Positions 27,203-36,741 of a stretch of DNA of 64,000 nucleotides are shown piece by piece. The first letter of the stretch is position 1. Each line of letters opens with the position of its first letter. The stretch spans positions 1 through 64,000 of the forward strand of contig NZ_QAOF01000002.1 of NCBI RefSeq assembly GCF_003050745.1. Direction: 5' to 3'. The notes beneath the pieces are model-generated. The model had not been told where the DNA came from and searched no databases. It saw only the letters and a list, made by a program, of their open reading frames with translations. Source of the stretch: Sphingomonas sp. PP-CE-3G-477 (lineage in GTDB: Bacteria; Pseudomonadota; Alphaproteobacteria; Sphingomonadales; Sphingomonadaceae). Position numbers and translations under genes: made by a program.

Positions 27203-27345
27203 GCGAGTCCCTGTTCGTCATGGCGACGCACGAAGGCGCCGGCATGGATGCCGTGGTCCGCGCGGCGACATCGCGCGCGGAGGCTGTTCCGTCCGGTGTG
27301 CGGACGGTCGAAGCGGTGTGATCGGCGGGTTTTAAGGTCGTCAGA

Positions 27346-27777
27346 TCACGCGGAGACGCGTGGGGGACCTCGCAAGGGTGGCCTGAGATAGGCGGGCGCG
27401 GCGACGGGGGTGGTCGATGTCCGACGAAACCCCATGGCGACGATGAACGCGATCGCGATCGCGAGCAGCAGCGGATCGACCGCGGCGAGCGAAGGTGCGG
27501 ACAGCCCGGAGAACGCGCAGGGCATCTCGCGACCTTGGTGATCGCTCTTGTCCTGGTGATGCATCATGCCGGGCATTGTCTTGGCCATCGTCGTGGCCTT
27601 GGCCATCATCGTTGCCATCGTGGGCGCGGTGCCGCCGCAGATCTGGATCGTCACCGTGCCCCCGGAGACGACCGGCATGAAGCCTGCGGGGACGAGGATC
27701 TTCATCGCCAGCGCACACGTGATCAGCCACGCCGACAGCGTGCGGTGATCGAGGAAAAGGCGACGGAACCCGGCCAA
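27346..27777 (-). CDS. DUF2946-like protein with a Met/His-rich loop
   Basis: 143 residues with a hydrophobic N-terminal segment (LSAWLITCALAMKILVPAGF) and a second one near 100-120 (LLLAIAIAFIVAMGF). Between them lie VTIQICGG and a Met/His-rich stretch (MAKTMPGMMHHQDKSDHQ) that looks suited to metal binding. DUF2946 proteins are often found near metal-related genes; their function is not established. The gene sits between two TonB receptor/PepSY pairs, 70 bases after one and 143 before the other. Confidence 0.75.
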   Translation of the reverse strand: MAGFRRLFLDHRTLSAWLITCALAMKILVPAGFMPVVSGGTVTIQICGGTAPTMATMMAKATTMAKTMPGMMHHQDKSDHQGREMPCAFSGLSAPSLAAVDPLLLAIAIAFIVAMGFRRTSTTPVAAPAYLRPPLRGPPRVSA

Positions 27778-27847
27778 GCGTACCGCCTACGCCGAGCGCG
27801 CGGCGGTGTCACTTGGGCAAACGGTCCGCTCCGCCGCGATATCGAAA

Positions 27848-29308
27848 TCAGCCTCGCCGGAGCCGTTTCCAGCCGAGCCAGATGCCGCTGACCGACGTGA
27901 CGAGACCGACGATCGAGAACAGCCAGAGCAGCAGATCCCAGAGCGGGCGATGCAGCGTCAGCACGTTCAGATCCCATTTGTGGAGCAGATCGAATGCCCA
28001 GCGATAGGCCCGGCGGCGGCGGTCGATAGTCGCGAGTACCTCGCCGGTCTGGGGGTCGATGTAGAGCCAGGTCGCTGGCGGGTCGTCGAACCGTAGCCGG
28101 AGGACCGGCAGGCGCGGCTTGCCACCCGGCTCGTACCAATAGGCATCGGGCGCGGTTAGCCGGTCGAGCGCGATCAGCGTCGCGCCGTGCTGGAGTCGCC
28201 GTGCGGCGGCGACGATTGCCGGCGTGCTGGGGCGGGCCGGTGCGAGGGTCGCTGCACCGAGGGTCGTCCGTTTTCCATCGGCGTATTCGAGCAGGACGAG
28301 CGGCTTATGCGCGTTGTCGATCAGCCGGGCGCGGACGGCGCCCGATCCGGCGGCGCGCAGTCGATCGAGATCGACGAGAGGCATCGCGTCGGACGCGGCA
28401 TAGGCGCGTACGGCCGCGGCGTCGGGTTCGGCACTGCGGAACAGGTGCCAGGGATCGACCGACAGCCAGCCGCTGAAGATCCATGCGATCAGGAAGCCTC
28501 CGCCGACCAGACCGGCGACGTGATGCCACAGCATCCAGCCGCGATAGGGCGTCATCCGGCCGCCCTTGAACCGGCGGGATCCCGTCCGCGTGCGCAGGAT
28601 GCCGATCCACATTCCTGCCACCGCTGCGGCGATGCAGGGGCCGGAAACCCACATCACGACCTGACGCCAGGCGGAATTGTCCTGCCGTAATATCGTCGGA
28701 TACAGCCAGTGCGGCACCGAGCCGAGCCAGTTCCAGACGCGTTCGCTGCGTGTCGTCGACTGGACGATGCCGCCTGTCGAGGAGGACACGTACAACTGCG
28801 TGCCGCTCGGATCTGCGAGTGTCACTTTCGAGAGCGGACGATGCCGGTCGAAGCCGCCGGAGACCGTCCATTGATCGCGAACGATGCGCTCGACCTGCGC
28901 TGTAGGTGCCCGACCAAAGCGGCGTGCCACGCGCGTGGCGTAGGCGGCGTCGACTGGCGCAAGCAGGGCGCCAGCGTCAGCGGCAACGGTTCGCCGGTCG
29001 CCTTCCCAGCGTCCGATCCGCCAGACGGGGACGCCGTCGCGCATCTCGAGCAACAGCTCCTGCGGCAGGTGTCCGCCGTCGATGGGCGGCGGCACGTTCA
29101 CAGCGCGCCAGTCGATCGGCTCAACTTGCGCGAGCGTCTCGGCCAGTGTGAGCGACGGATAGGGGACGTACAGCATCACCAGCCCCGACACGAACCACAT
29201 CGCGAAGAACAGGCAGCTGGCGATGCCGACCCACCGATGGACGAGATACAGCCAGCGCCGGCCGACCCTGCCGAACGACGCTGCGCGGCGGACGTCAGAA
29301 CCCGGCAC
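27848..29308 (-). CDS. PepSY-associated membrane protein (pair 1)
   Basis: About 486 residues from a GTG at 29308 overlapping the upstream receptor stop by 14 bases. The frame extends to 29377, but that part lies inside the receptor gene. A helix with the family's basic-His entry (RRWLYLVHRWVGIASCLFFA) starts the protein. Other helices are near 190, 245 and the C-terminus (LLLWLFSIVGLVTSVSGIWL), with PepSY-type periplasmic parts. It resembles inner-membrane partners of TonB receptors that help release or reduce the imported ligand. The true start is uncertain. Confidence 0.8.
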   Translation of the reverse strand: MPGSDVRRAASFGRVGRRWLYLVHRWVGIASCLFFAMWFVSGLVMLYVPYPSLTLAETLAQVEPIDWRAVNVPPPIDGGHLPQELLLEMRDGVPVWRIGRWEGDRRTVAADAGALLAPVDAAYATRVARRFGRAPTAQVERIVRDQWTVSGGFDRHRPLSKVTLADPSGTQLYVSSSTGGIVQSTTRSERVWNWLGSVPHWLYPTILRQDNSAWRQVVMWVSGPCIAAAVAGMWIGILRTRTGSRRFKGGRMTPYRGWMLWHHVAGLVGGGFLIAWIFSGWLSVDPWHLFRSAEPDAAAVRAYAASDAMPLVDLDRLRAAGSGAVRARLIDNAHKPLVLLEYADGKRTTLGAATLAPARPSTPAIVAAARRLQHGATLIALDRLTAPDAYWYEPGGKPRLPVLRLRFDDPPATWLYIDPQTGEVLATIDRRRRAYRWAFDLLHKWDLNVLTLHRPLWDLLLWLFSIVGLVTSVSGIWLGWKRLRRG

Positions 29309-31475
29309 GAAGCGACACGTCCACCGCGCGAGGCCGTCCGAGGATCCACTGCTGCACACCGTAGCTGTTGATCGCATAATCCTTGTCGAGCAGATTATAG
29401 ACGTGGAGATCGACCGCGACCCGCGGCGTCAGTGCGTAGGACAGCGTGGCGTCGACGGTCACGTAACCGGGTATGCGGAAGTCGTTCGCGTTATCCGAAT
29501 AGCGGCGTCCGACATACCGGAGTCCCGCGCGCGCCTGGAACGCCCGCGTCGCGGTCCAGCGCAGCCACAGGTTCGCCATCGTCTCGGGTACGTCGGGCGG
29601 CGTGTTGCCGGCGTAACTCCTGCCGCCCGAGACGAAATCGTCGAACCTCGCGTTCAATACGCTGCCGTTCGCGTCGACCCCGAACCCCTTGGGCAAGTCC
29701 AGCGAGACGGCAGCCTCGATACCCTTGGCGGATCGCTGGCCGACCTGCTCGATCGGACTGGTCGGCGTCAGCTGCGACAGCAGACCTTTCTTGACGATGC
29801 GATAGGCCGCGATCGTCGCGGTGCCGCGTCCGCCCAGGAACACCGCCTTGGCGCCGATCTCGACCTGATCGCCTTTTGCGTTGCTGAACTGCACCTGCCC
29901 GGTCGAATAGGTCGTCAGCGTGCCGAGCGGATCGACCCCGGTCGCGTATTGCGCATAGAGCGAGACGGTAGGAATTGGTTGATAGACGCTGCCGACGCGC
30001 CACGTCGTGTTGTCGAGTCGCTTGTCGAGCGCCAAGGTTTCCGTGGGGACGGCGACCGTGGAGTCGATCGTCCGGCGCTGGATCCGATCGCGTTCGTACC
30101 GGATGCCGCCGACGATCGAGACGTGATCGCCGAGCTTCAGCCGGTCCTCCGCGAAGATCGCATATTCGTTGGTCCGCGTACGATAGCGCGGTGCGATCCC
30201 CTGCGTGTCGACGATCAGGCCGGGGTCGAAGTCATACGGGTCGACTGGGGAAATCTGCGGGTCGGCGCCGAAATTATGCGAGTATGCGAGCTTGATCAGG
30301 TTCACGTCGAACCCCAGCACGACATCGTTCGAGATGCCGTCGGCGATCGGCGTTTTCAGCGTCATGCTGGCCTGATCGCCCCATTGCGTCTGTTCGTGGA
30401 CGATCCCGGTCATGTCGGTGCGGTAGATTTGGCCGGGCGCGCCCGGATCGCCATTGGCACCGTTCGGGCAGAAACCGTCCGCCGCGATCCAGCAATAGCT
30501 TTCGAGATTGAGCCACGATCGCTTCGAGGTCAGGCGGTACGCCTGGTTGCTGAACGTGAGCGCGTCGGTCGGCGTCCAATCGACCTGCAGGCTGGTGCGG
30601 TTGTCGCGGTACCGGACATGCCCGTCGCGCGTGTTGTAGTTGCGATCGCGGTTGTCGTCGTCGAGACGTCCGTCGATCAGCGGCGTGCCGAAATAGCGCA
30701 TCGGGTTCTGGTTGCCGTAATCGTCGCGCGCGGTGACGACGAGCGTGTCGGTCGGTGCCCAGCGCAGCGTGGCGGACAGCGCGTAACTGCGCGATTGCCC
30801 GCGATCGACATAGCCGTCGGACCGCCGATAGCTGCCGTCGACGCGGTACGACAGGCGGTTGCCGATCGGTCCGCCTGCGCCGGCCGCGACGTGGAAACTG
30901 TCCTGCGATCCATAGCCGATCTCGCCGTCGACCCGCGTCCGTACGGTATTCGGCTGGCGCATCAGCACGTTGACCGCGCCACCGAGCGCTCCCTGGCCGT
31001 AAAGTACGGAGGCGGGGCCGCTGAGGATGTCGATGCGGTCGATCATCCAGGGGTCGGTCGGGAAAGTGATCGTGCCGGCCGCGGGAAACAGCCGGACGCC
31101 GTCGACCAGCTGGAGCACCGAGCCCTGGCCGCTGAACCCGCGCGCGGCGAGCGCGGTGCCGCCATTGCCGAGATTGCCGACGCTGGTGATGCCGGGCGCG
31201 CGGCTGGTCGCGTCGATCACCGTCATGTGGCCGCGTGCCCGGATCGTGTCGCCGTCTATGACCGACAGCGTCGCTGGCGTTTCGAGCGGCGTCAGTTCGA
31301 GCCGGCTGCCGGTCGTGTTCGGGACGGTGAGGTCCGCTTGATGACGACCGGTGACGAGGATGTCGTCGGTCGTATCGCCGGATCGGTCCTCCGCGATCTG
31401 TGCGTAGGCTGTGGACGGCAGTATCGAAACAAGAAAGGACGCGGCGATCGTGGCGCGCGAAATCGAAAAGACCAT
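29295..31475 (-). CDS. TonB-dependent receptor under a B12 riboswitch (pair 1)
   Basis: 726 residues. A signal peptide ends near AYA; the plug has DILVTGRHQADLTVPN, ALAARGFSGQGSVLQLVDGV and ILSGPASVLYGQGALGGAVN, and the barrel ends in an aromatic residue (VDVSLRAGF). The overall form is that of ferric-siderophore receptors, and it is not a close look-alike of E. coli BtuB. A cobalamin riboswitch begins about 450 bases upstream on the same strand, with no gene between. The substrate is therefore likely to be a corrinoid, or cobalt in chelated form. The PepSY protein gene overlaps its stop. Confidence 0.9.
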   Translation of the reverse strand: MVFSISRATIAASFLVSILPSTAYAQIAEDRSGDTTDDILVTGRHQADLTVPNTTGSRLELTPLETPATLSVIDGDTIRARGHMTVIDATSRAPGITSVGNLGNGGTALAARGFSGQGSVLQLVDGVRLFPAAGTITFPTDPWMIDRIDILSGPASVLYGQGALGGAVNVLMRQPNTVRTRVDGEIGYGSQDSFHVAAGAGGPIGNRLSYRVDGSYRRSDGYVDRGQSRSYALSATLRWAPTDTLVVTARDDYGNQNPMRYFGTPLIDGRLDDDNRDRNYNTRDGHVRYRDNRTSLQVDWTPTDALTFSNQAYRLTSKRSWLNLESYCWIAADGFCPNGANGDPGAPGQIYRTDMTGIVHEQTQWGDQASMTLKTPIADGISNDVVLGFDVNLIKLAYSHNFGADPQISPVDPYDFDPGLIVDTQGIAPRYRTRTNEYAIFAEDRLKLGDHVSIVGGIRYERDRIQRRTIDSTVAVPTETLALDKRLDNTTWRVGSVYQPIPTVSLYAQYATGVDPLGTLTTYSTGQVQFSNAKGDQVEIGAKAVFLGGRGTATIAAYRIVKKGLLSQLTPTSPIEQVGQRSAKGIEAAVSLDLPKGFGVDANGSVLNARFDDFVSGGRSYAGNTPPDVPETMANLWLRWTATRAFQARAGLRYVGRRYSDNANDFRIPGYVTVDATLSYALTPRVAVDLHVYNLLDKDYAINSYGVQQWILGRPRAVDVSLRAGF

Positions 31476-32022
31476 TGGTGGTAACCCCCGGGGCGTCGGA
31501 CGAACCGGCAGGGGACGCTCTCGAGCATGGCGCGCGAGCCCACGCCTCGGCCCGCGTCACGAGCGATCGGCCCGAGCACGCGCCTAAGCGAACGGGAGCA
31601 GTCGTACCTGCCGGACGCCGTCGCGGCCGGCACGTCTGCCCATGCGGTCCCCACCCCACACATCGTCGCTCAGACGGAGTACCGTGCCTCGGCCATCCCC
31701 TGGACCAGGCAAGAGCGACCACACGCCGGCAGGTCTCCTGGCTCACGGGTCACCGCTTGGTGCACAACCTTCCCAGACCGATCGGTCCAGTGGCTGGCGG
31801 CTCGGGGCATTCGCCCGGCCACGCACATGCATCACGCTCGCCGCTTACAGTTGCAGGGACAGCCTCGGCATCGGACGGCTGAAGCCACCCTCACCGCGTT
31901 CCCTTTTAAGCTCCTTGCGGAGCACCGGTGCGATCATGCCGGCCCGTCCGAAGAACGAGCCAACGGGGAAGGTGTAGCTCGGGCGGGAAGCGCGGGCAAT
32001 CGGCGATCGTCTCGGACCCGTT
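31476..32022. other. Gene-free region holding the riboswitch leader
   Basis: Between the halogenase-like gene stop and the TonB receptor start there is no supported CDS. Bases 31931-32022 should hold the promoter, 31725-31930 the aptamer, and 31476-31724 the expression platform. Short frames here are shadows. Confidence 0.7.
31725..31930 (-). promoter_or_regulatory. Cobalamin (B12) riboswitch
   Basis: On the minus strand, in order, are CGGTGCTCCGC, the GCTTAAAAGGGAA block, GGTG, then the B12 box (GCTGTCCCTGCAACTGTAAG, 31844-31863), and finally the AGCCAGGAGACCTGCCGGC arm near 31728-31746. This is the classic conserved order for the adenosylcobalamin aptamer. It should lower expression of the downstream TonB receptor operon when the cofactor is plentiful. 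About 250 bases of leader follow before the start codon; no clear intrinsic terminator was seen there. Confidence 0.93.
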
Positions 32023-33516
32023 CTAAACGCCGACGAAGGCTGCGTAGCGGGCGACGAAGTCCGCATGGGATGGCAGGGCTTCGGCGGCGCGCAGGGTGGC
32101 CGCCCGCGTCTGACGGAGGGCGTCCGCAACGCGGTCGGCATCGAGCGCATCGACAACCGGGTCGTAGCCTACCGGTATGACGTTCTGGCCGAGCAGAACC
32201 TGAACCCAGCTCGGAATGCCGAACAGTTCGTCGTCGTAGCGGAAGATGCGCCCCTTCTCGCGGAACAGCGCGAGCTTGCGCGTCAGGCTGTCGGGCACCG
32301 GCATGGTGCGGACGTGCTGCCAGAATGCGGAATCGTCGCGGCGGGTCGCGTGATAGTGCAGGATGATGAAATCGCGGATCGACGTGTAGGCGTCGCCCAT
32401 CAGCCGGTTGTATTCGTCGCGCTCGACGGCGGAAAAGCCGCGGTCGGGGAACAGCGCGAACAGCTTCGAGATGCCGGTCTGGATCAGGTGGATGCTGGTC
32501 GATTCGAGTGGTTCGAGGAAGCCGCCGGCAAGGCCGAGCGCGACGACGTTGCCCTCCCACATCTTGGCGCGGCGGCCTGCCTTGAAGCGAAGCTGGCGCG
32601 GATCGGCGGTCGGGGCGCTGTCGAGGTTCGCGAGCAGCAGCGCGGTCGCCTCGTCGTCGGACATGTGCGTGCTGGCATAGACATGGCCGTTGCCCGTGCG
32701 GTGCTGAAGCGGGATCCGCCATTGCCAGCCCGCCGGGCGTGCGGTGGCACGGGTGTAGGGCAGTACAGGCGTGGTCGGTTCGGTCGGAACCGCGATCGCG
32801 CGGTCGCACGGGAGCCAGTGCGACCAGTCCTCGAATTCGACCCCCATCGTCTCGCCGAGCAACAGGCTGCGGAAGCCCGAGCAATCGATGAACAGGTCGC
32901 CGTCTACCGCGGTGCCATCCTCGAGCCGAACTGCGCGGACATGGCCGTTCTCCGGATCGCGGTCGGCGCCGATGATGCGGCCTTCGATGCGGGTGACACC
33001 GCCGGCCTCGGCGTGGCGACGCAGGAAGGCGGCGTAGAGGCTGGCGTCGAAATGATAGGCATAGGCGAGTGGCGCCGTTCCGCTCGGCTGGCCGAAGCGG
33101 CCGAGACGCGCGGCAACCGCGGACGGTGAATAGGCGTCGAGCCCGCCGATGCCCGGGCGATCCCGCAGCTTCAGCCAGAGCTGATGGAACGCCAGGCCCT
33201 GGATATCGCGGCCGTGCCCGCCGAATGCGTGCATGTAGCGATCGGCGCCAGTGTCCCAGCCGACGAACTCGATCCCGAGCTTGAACGTGGCGCCGGTCGC
33301 ACGGACGAAATCGCGTTCGTCGACGCCGATCAACTGGTTGAAGCCCAGGATAGGCGGGATCGTCGCCTCGCCGACACCGACCGTGCCGATCGCATCGGAC
33401 TCGACCAGCACGACCTGGCGTTGGCCGTCGTCGAGGAACCGTGCCGCGGCGGCTGCGGCCATCCAGCCGGCGGTGCCGCCCCCGACGATCACGACTTTGC
33501 GGATGGGATCGGTCAT
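32023..33516 (-). CDS. Tryptophan halogenase-like flavoprotein (copy 1)
   Basis: 497 residues from the ATG at 33516, overlapping the previous stop by 4 bases. The family markers of flavin-dependent halogenases are present: FAD loop VVIVGGGTAGWMAAA, GTVGVGEATIPPI, the Lys-bearing segment ATFKLGIEFVGW, and the WxWxIP motif in GWQWRIPLQHR. Later come ALGLAGGFLEPLESTSIHL and HYHATRRDDSAFW. Enzymes of this family halogenate aromatic rings with FADH2, O2 and halide, but members next to TonB receptors in sphingomonads and Caulobacter have no known substrate. It is the last gene of three. Confidence 0.9.
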   Translation of the reverse strand: MTDPIRKVVIVGGGTAGWMAAAAAARFLDDGQRQVVLVESDAIGTVGVGEATIPPILGFNQLIGVDERDFVRATGATFKLGIEFVGWDTGADRYMHAFGGHGRDIQGLAFHQLWLKLRDRPGIGGLDAYSPSAVAARLGRFGQPSGTAPLAYAYHFDASLYAAFLRRHAEAGGVTRIEGRIIGADRDPENGHVRAVRLEDGTAVDGDLFIDCSGFRSLLLGETMGVEFEDWSHWLPCDRAIAVPTEPTTPVLPYTRATARPAGWQWRIPLQHRTGNGHVYASTHMSDDEATALLLANLDSAPTADPRQLRFKAGRRAKMWEGNVVALGLAGGFLEPLESTSIHLIQTGISKLFALFPDRGFSAVERDEYNRLMGDAYTSIRDFIILHYHATRRDDSAFWQHVRTMPVPDSLTRKLALFREKGRIFRYDDELFGIPSWVQVLLGQNVIPVGYDPVVDALDADRVADALRQTRAATLRAAEALPSHADFVARYAAFVGV

Positions 33517-34985
33517 CGTCTGCGTTCCAGTTGCGCGAGATAGGCGGGGTAGGGCGGCAGGCGCGAGGGCAGGGCGGCATTGGCCTCTGCGATCCGGGTC
33601 AGCGCCGTGCGGACCGTCTCCAGCGGCGTCGTCGAAGCGATCGGATCGGGAGTGCGCGGGATCATGCCAAGGCTTAGAAGCAGGCCACGCCACTCGTCCG
33701 GCTCGAAGCTTTCGTCTTCGTAGAACGGCAGGCGACCGCGGTGGGCGAACTGATCGAGCGTGTGATCGAGGCTGTCCGGGCGAGGGAGGCGGCGGACGTG
33801 CTTCCAGAAGTCGCCGCCGGTTCGGGTCGCGGCGTGATAGTGCGCAGCCTGAAAATCGCGGATGCGCGATGCCTGGCGGTAGGCGCGGGCGTTGTACTCG
33901 GCGAGTTCGCCAGCCGCGCAGTCACGGCCGGGCAGGAGGTCGATCGCGCGCAGGATCCCTGCTTGCGCGAGGTGGAGATTGGCGTCGGCCAGCGGATCGA
34001 GCGTCACAGTGGCGTCACCGAGCGCGAGAACGTTGTGGAGCCAGGGTTCCGGGCGGACGCCGGGGGCGATGTCCACGACCTCTTCGCCTGCGGGGAGAAT
34101 GCGGCGCGCGCTGGAGTCCGGTGTCTGGGCGGCGGCATAGGCAAGGCCGACCAGCGTGCGATCCCGCAAAGGCTTCTCGAACCGCCACCCCGCTGGGACC
34201 GCGATCAGATCGTCGGTCGGGGAGGGCGCGCGGGTCGGCCCCGTACCGAGGAGCAGGCGGTCGACAGGCAGGTATCTGCCCCAATCTTCCCACCGCGTGT
34301 CGATCGCCGAGCGAAGCGGGGCGGCGGGGCCGGCGCAATCGAGATACAGGTCCGCTACGATCCGACGACCATCCGCCAACATCAGCGCCTCGACGCCGCC
34401 ATCCGCACGGCGTTCGACGCCCGCGAACGCACCTGGAACGGGCGCCAAGCCAAGATGCCGCGCCAACGCGCGAAGCAGGTCCCGGTAGCGCGGCGGATCG
34501 AGCCGGAGCGCGTAGGCGAGGCCTGAAAGCGGTGAAGCCGAATCGTCCGCTGGGTGCACGAACCGGTCTGCTGCCGCGAGAGCAGCGGCTGGCGAGAACG
34601 CGTCGAACGCAGCGACCTTGCCGGCGCGGCGGGCGTTCAGCCAGTGCTGGTGGAACGCCCCCGTCCCGATCGGACCGCCGCGGTCGCCTCGTGCCAGGAC
34701 GACGCGCCCGCCGTCGGACCGCCAGTCGGACAACCGCGTGCCGATATGATGCAGCGTACCGGCCGCCAGGAGATCGCGTTCGCCGAGGCCTATGCGGTCG
34801 TGGAACGCGGCGATCGACGGCAGCGTGCTGGGCATGCGATCCGCCAGCGCGGCGGGGTCTGCCGGAGTTTTGATCAGCGTGATCGCGAGCCCCGGCAGCG
34901 CACGGGCGAAGGCAATCGCGGCAGACAGGCCGACGATGCCGGCGCCCAACACCGCAATGCTCCGAACGGGTGTGCGTTCGGTCAT
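33513..34985 (-). CDS. Degenerate halogenase-like flavoprotein (copy 2)
   Basis: 490 residues between two intact family members and overlapping both by 4 bases. The FAD loop is kept (SIAVLGAGIVGLSAAIAFA), as are the later blocks (LALGDATVTLDPLADANLHL, AAHYHAATRTGGDFWKHVRR). The marks of a halogenase are lost. GEATIP is absent (MPSTLPSI), the Lys position reads LHHIGTRLSDW, and WxWxIP reads GWRFEKPL. It may still bind FAD but is unlikely to halogenate. It could be a partner subunit or have gained another role. Confidence 0.85.
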   Translation of the reverse strand: MTERTPVRSIAVLGAGIVGLSAAIAFARALPGLAITLIKTPADPAALADRMPSTLPSIAAFHDRIGLGERDLLAAGTLHHIGTRLSDWRSDGGRVVLARGDRGGPIGTGAFHQHWLNARRAGKVAAFDAFSPAAALAAADRFVHPADDSASPLSGLAYALRLDPPRYRDLLRALARHLGLAPVPGAFAGVERRADGGVEALMLADGRRIVADLYLDCAGPAAPLRSAIDTRWEDWGRYLPVDRLLLGTGPTRAPSPTDDLIAVPAGWRFEKPLRDRTLVGLAYAAAQTPDSSARRILPAGEEVVDIAPGVRPEPWLHNVLALGDATVTLDPLADANLHLAQAGILRAIDLLPGRDCAAGELAEYNARAYRQASRIRDFQAAHYHAATRTGGDFWKHVRRLPRPDSLDHTLDQFAHRGRLPFYEDESFEPDEWRGLLLSLGMIPRTPDPIASTTPLETVRTALTRIAEANAALPSRLPPYPAYLAQLERRR

Positions 34986-36508
34986 GCCGGGATCGTCGCG
35001 TTGCGCTGGGCGAGGAACGCGGCGTGGTCCGGCATCGCTCCGGCAGTGGCGGCGACCTGTGCGCGGAGGTTGGCGACGGCGCGGTCGAGTCCGTCGAGCG
35101 CGGGGCCGTTCGCGCGCTGGTCCCAGCCCCGGGGGACAATGCCTTGCCCGAGATATACGGCCAGCCAGCTCGGCTCGAGGAACAGGCCCTCGCTATACTG
35201 CGCGACGCGGCCGGCGCGGCGGAACAGGTCCATTTTCTCCGCGAGCGTGTCCGGCACGTCCATCGTCCGGACGTGGTTCCAGAAGTCGGAATCGTCGCGG
35301 ATGGTGGCGTGGTAATGGAGGATCAGGAAATCGCGGATGCGGTCATATTCCATGTCGACCATGCGATTGAACTCGGTCCGGTCCGTCGGCGAGATGCCCT
35401 CCGATCCGGCGCGTTGCGGGAACAGTTCGATCAACTGCGTGATCGCCATCTGCGCGAGGTAAATGCTCGTCGATTCGAGCGGTTCGAGGAAGCCCGAGGC
35501 GAGCCCGATGCCCACGACGTTGCCCACCCAGCTATTGCGGCGGCGGCCTGCGCGGAACTTTAGGAAGCGCGGATCGGCGAGAGGCTTGCCCTCGACCGAG
35601 GCGACCAGCGAGTCCGCCGCGGCCTGGTCGTCCAGATGCGCGCTGGAATAGACATAGCCGTTGCCGACGCGGTGCTGGAGCGGAATGCGCCATTGCCAGC
35701 CGGCCGACTTCGCGGTGGCCCGGGTATAGGGCTCGATCGGCCCCTGGGGTGACGCGCAGGGCATTGCCACCGCGCGGTCGCAAGGTAGCCAATTTGACCA
35801 ATCCTCCCACGGCTCCGCCATCGCATCGCCGAGCAGCAGGCTGCGGAATCCCGAGCAATCGACGAACAGGTCGCCTTCGATCGTCTCGCCCGAATCGAGA
35901 CGTACGGCGCGGACGTTGCCGGTCTCGGCGTGCTGGTCGACGGCGACGATCCGGCCTTCGGTGCGTCGCGCACCCTGCGCCTCGGCAAAGCGGCGCAGAT
36001 AGGGTCCGAAGAGCGTCGCATCGAACTGATAGGCATAGCCGAAGCTGGCCGCGAGATCGTCCGTGGGGCCGTCGGGGATGGCGAAGCGATCCGCGGTGGC
36101 GGCAGCGACCGCGACCGAATAGTCGCCGATCGGCCCTGTGCGTCCGGCAGCGGTCAACCGCAGCCAGTAATGATGGAAGCCGACGTCGCCGAGCGGACGC
36201 CCGAACGTGCCGAACGGGTGAATATAGCTGTCGCCGATCGCGCCGAAGTCTCGAAAGTCGATGCCGAGCTTGAACGTCGCATGCGTCGCCCGCATGAAAT
36301 CCGCCTCGTCCAGCCCCAGCCGTTCGACGAACGCGCGGATGTGCGGCAGCGTCGCCTCGCCGACGCCGACGATGCCGATCTCCGCCGACTCGATCAGGTG
36401 CACGGTGCAGGCGCTCGGCAGCAGCCGGACGAGCGCCGCGGCCGTCATCCATCCCGCCGTGCCGCCGCCCACGATCACGACCCGCGTTCGCTCGATTTCC
36501 GTCATCAT
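34982..36508 (-). CDS. Tryptophan halogenase-like flavoprotein (copy 3, first in operon)
   Basis: 508 residues, with all family motifs: VVIVGGGTAGWMTAA, GIVGVGEATLPHI, ATFKLGIDFRDF with the conserved Lys, and WxWxIP in GWQWRIPLQHR, then GLASGFLEPLESTSIYLAQ. It heads the three-gene operon and is divergent from the large TonB receptor gene across a 233-base gap, so the two are probably controlled together. Such halogenase-like genes are repeatedly found beside carbohydrate TonB receptors; the reaction is unknown. Confidence 0.9.
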   Translation of the reverse strand: MMTEIERTRVVIVGGGTAGWMTAAALVRLLPSACTVHLIESAEIGIVGVGEATLPHIRAFVERLGLDEADFMRATHATFKLGIDFRDFGAIGDSYIHPFGTFGRPLGDVGFHHYWLRLTAAGRTGPIGDYSVAVAAATADRFAIPDGPTDDLAASFGYAYQFDATLFGPYLRRFAEAQGARRTEGRIVAVDQHAETGNVRAVRLDSGETIEGDLFVDCSGFRSLLLGDAMAEPWEDWSNWLPCDRAVAMPCASPQGPIEPYTRATAKSAGWQWRIPLQHRVGNGYVYSSAHLDDQAAADSLVASVEGKPLADPRFLKFRAGRRRNSWVGNVVGIGLASGFLEPLESTSIYLAQMAITQLIELFPQRAGSEGISPTDRTEFNRMVDMEYDRIRDFLILHYHATIRDDSDFWNHVRTMDVPDTLAEKMDLFRRAGRVAQYSEGLFLEPSWLAVYLGQGIVPRGWDQRANGPALDGLDRAVANLRAQVAATAGAMPDHAAFLAQRNATIPA

Positions 36509-36741
36509 CCCCTCGCGTCGATTAGGACCGTTACGAGACTGTTACCCTGGGGCAACACTGGAACGGCATCCTTTCGAATCTGTCTACCAAATTTCATTAT
36601 TCAACTTGTGACGGAAAACATAGCTGAGTAATGGTTGGTTCGGCGACCGATTTATCGTTCGTTCCTAGGGAGAAAGCGCGGTTTGTACGCCTGCTTCAGA
36701 AGCGGCGGCAAGGGTGCTGGTGGATGTATAAGGGGTCAATA

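Noticed and set aside
27203..27345. Fur box upstream of the second TonB receptor
   Set aside because: No sequence near the 19-base inverted repeat consensus was visible.
36541..36556. Imperfect dyad gttaccctggggcaac between the halogenase and receptor genes
   Set aside because: The arms match at only 5 of 6 bases and it is not found at the other glycan genes; too weak to call an operator.
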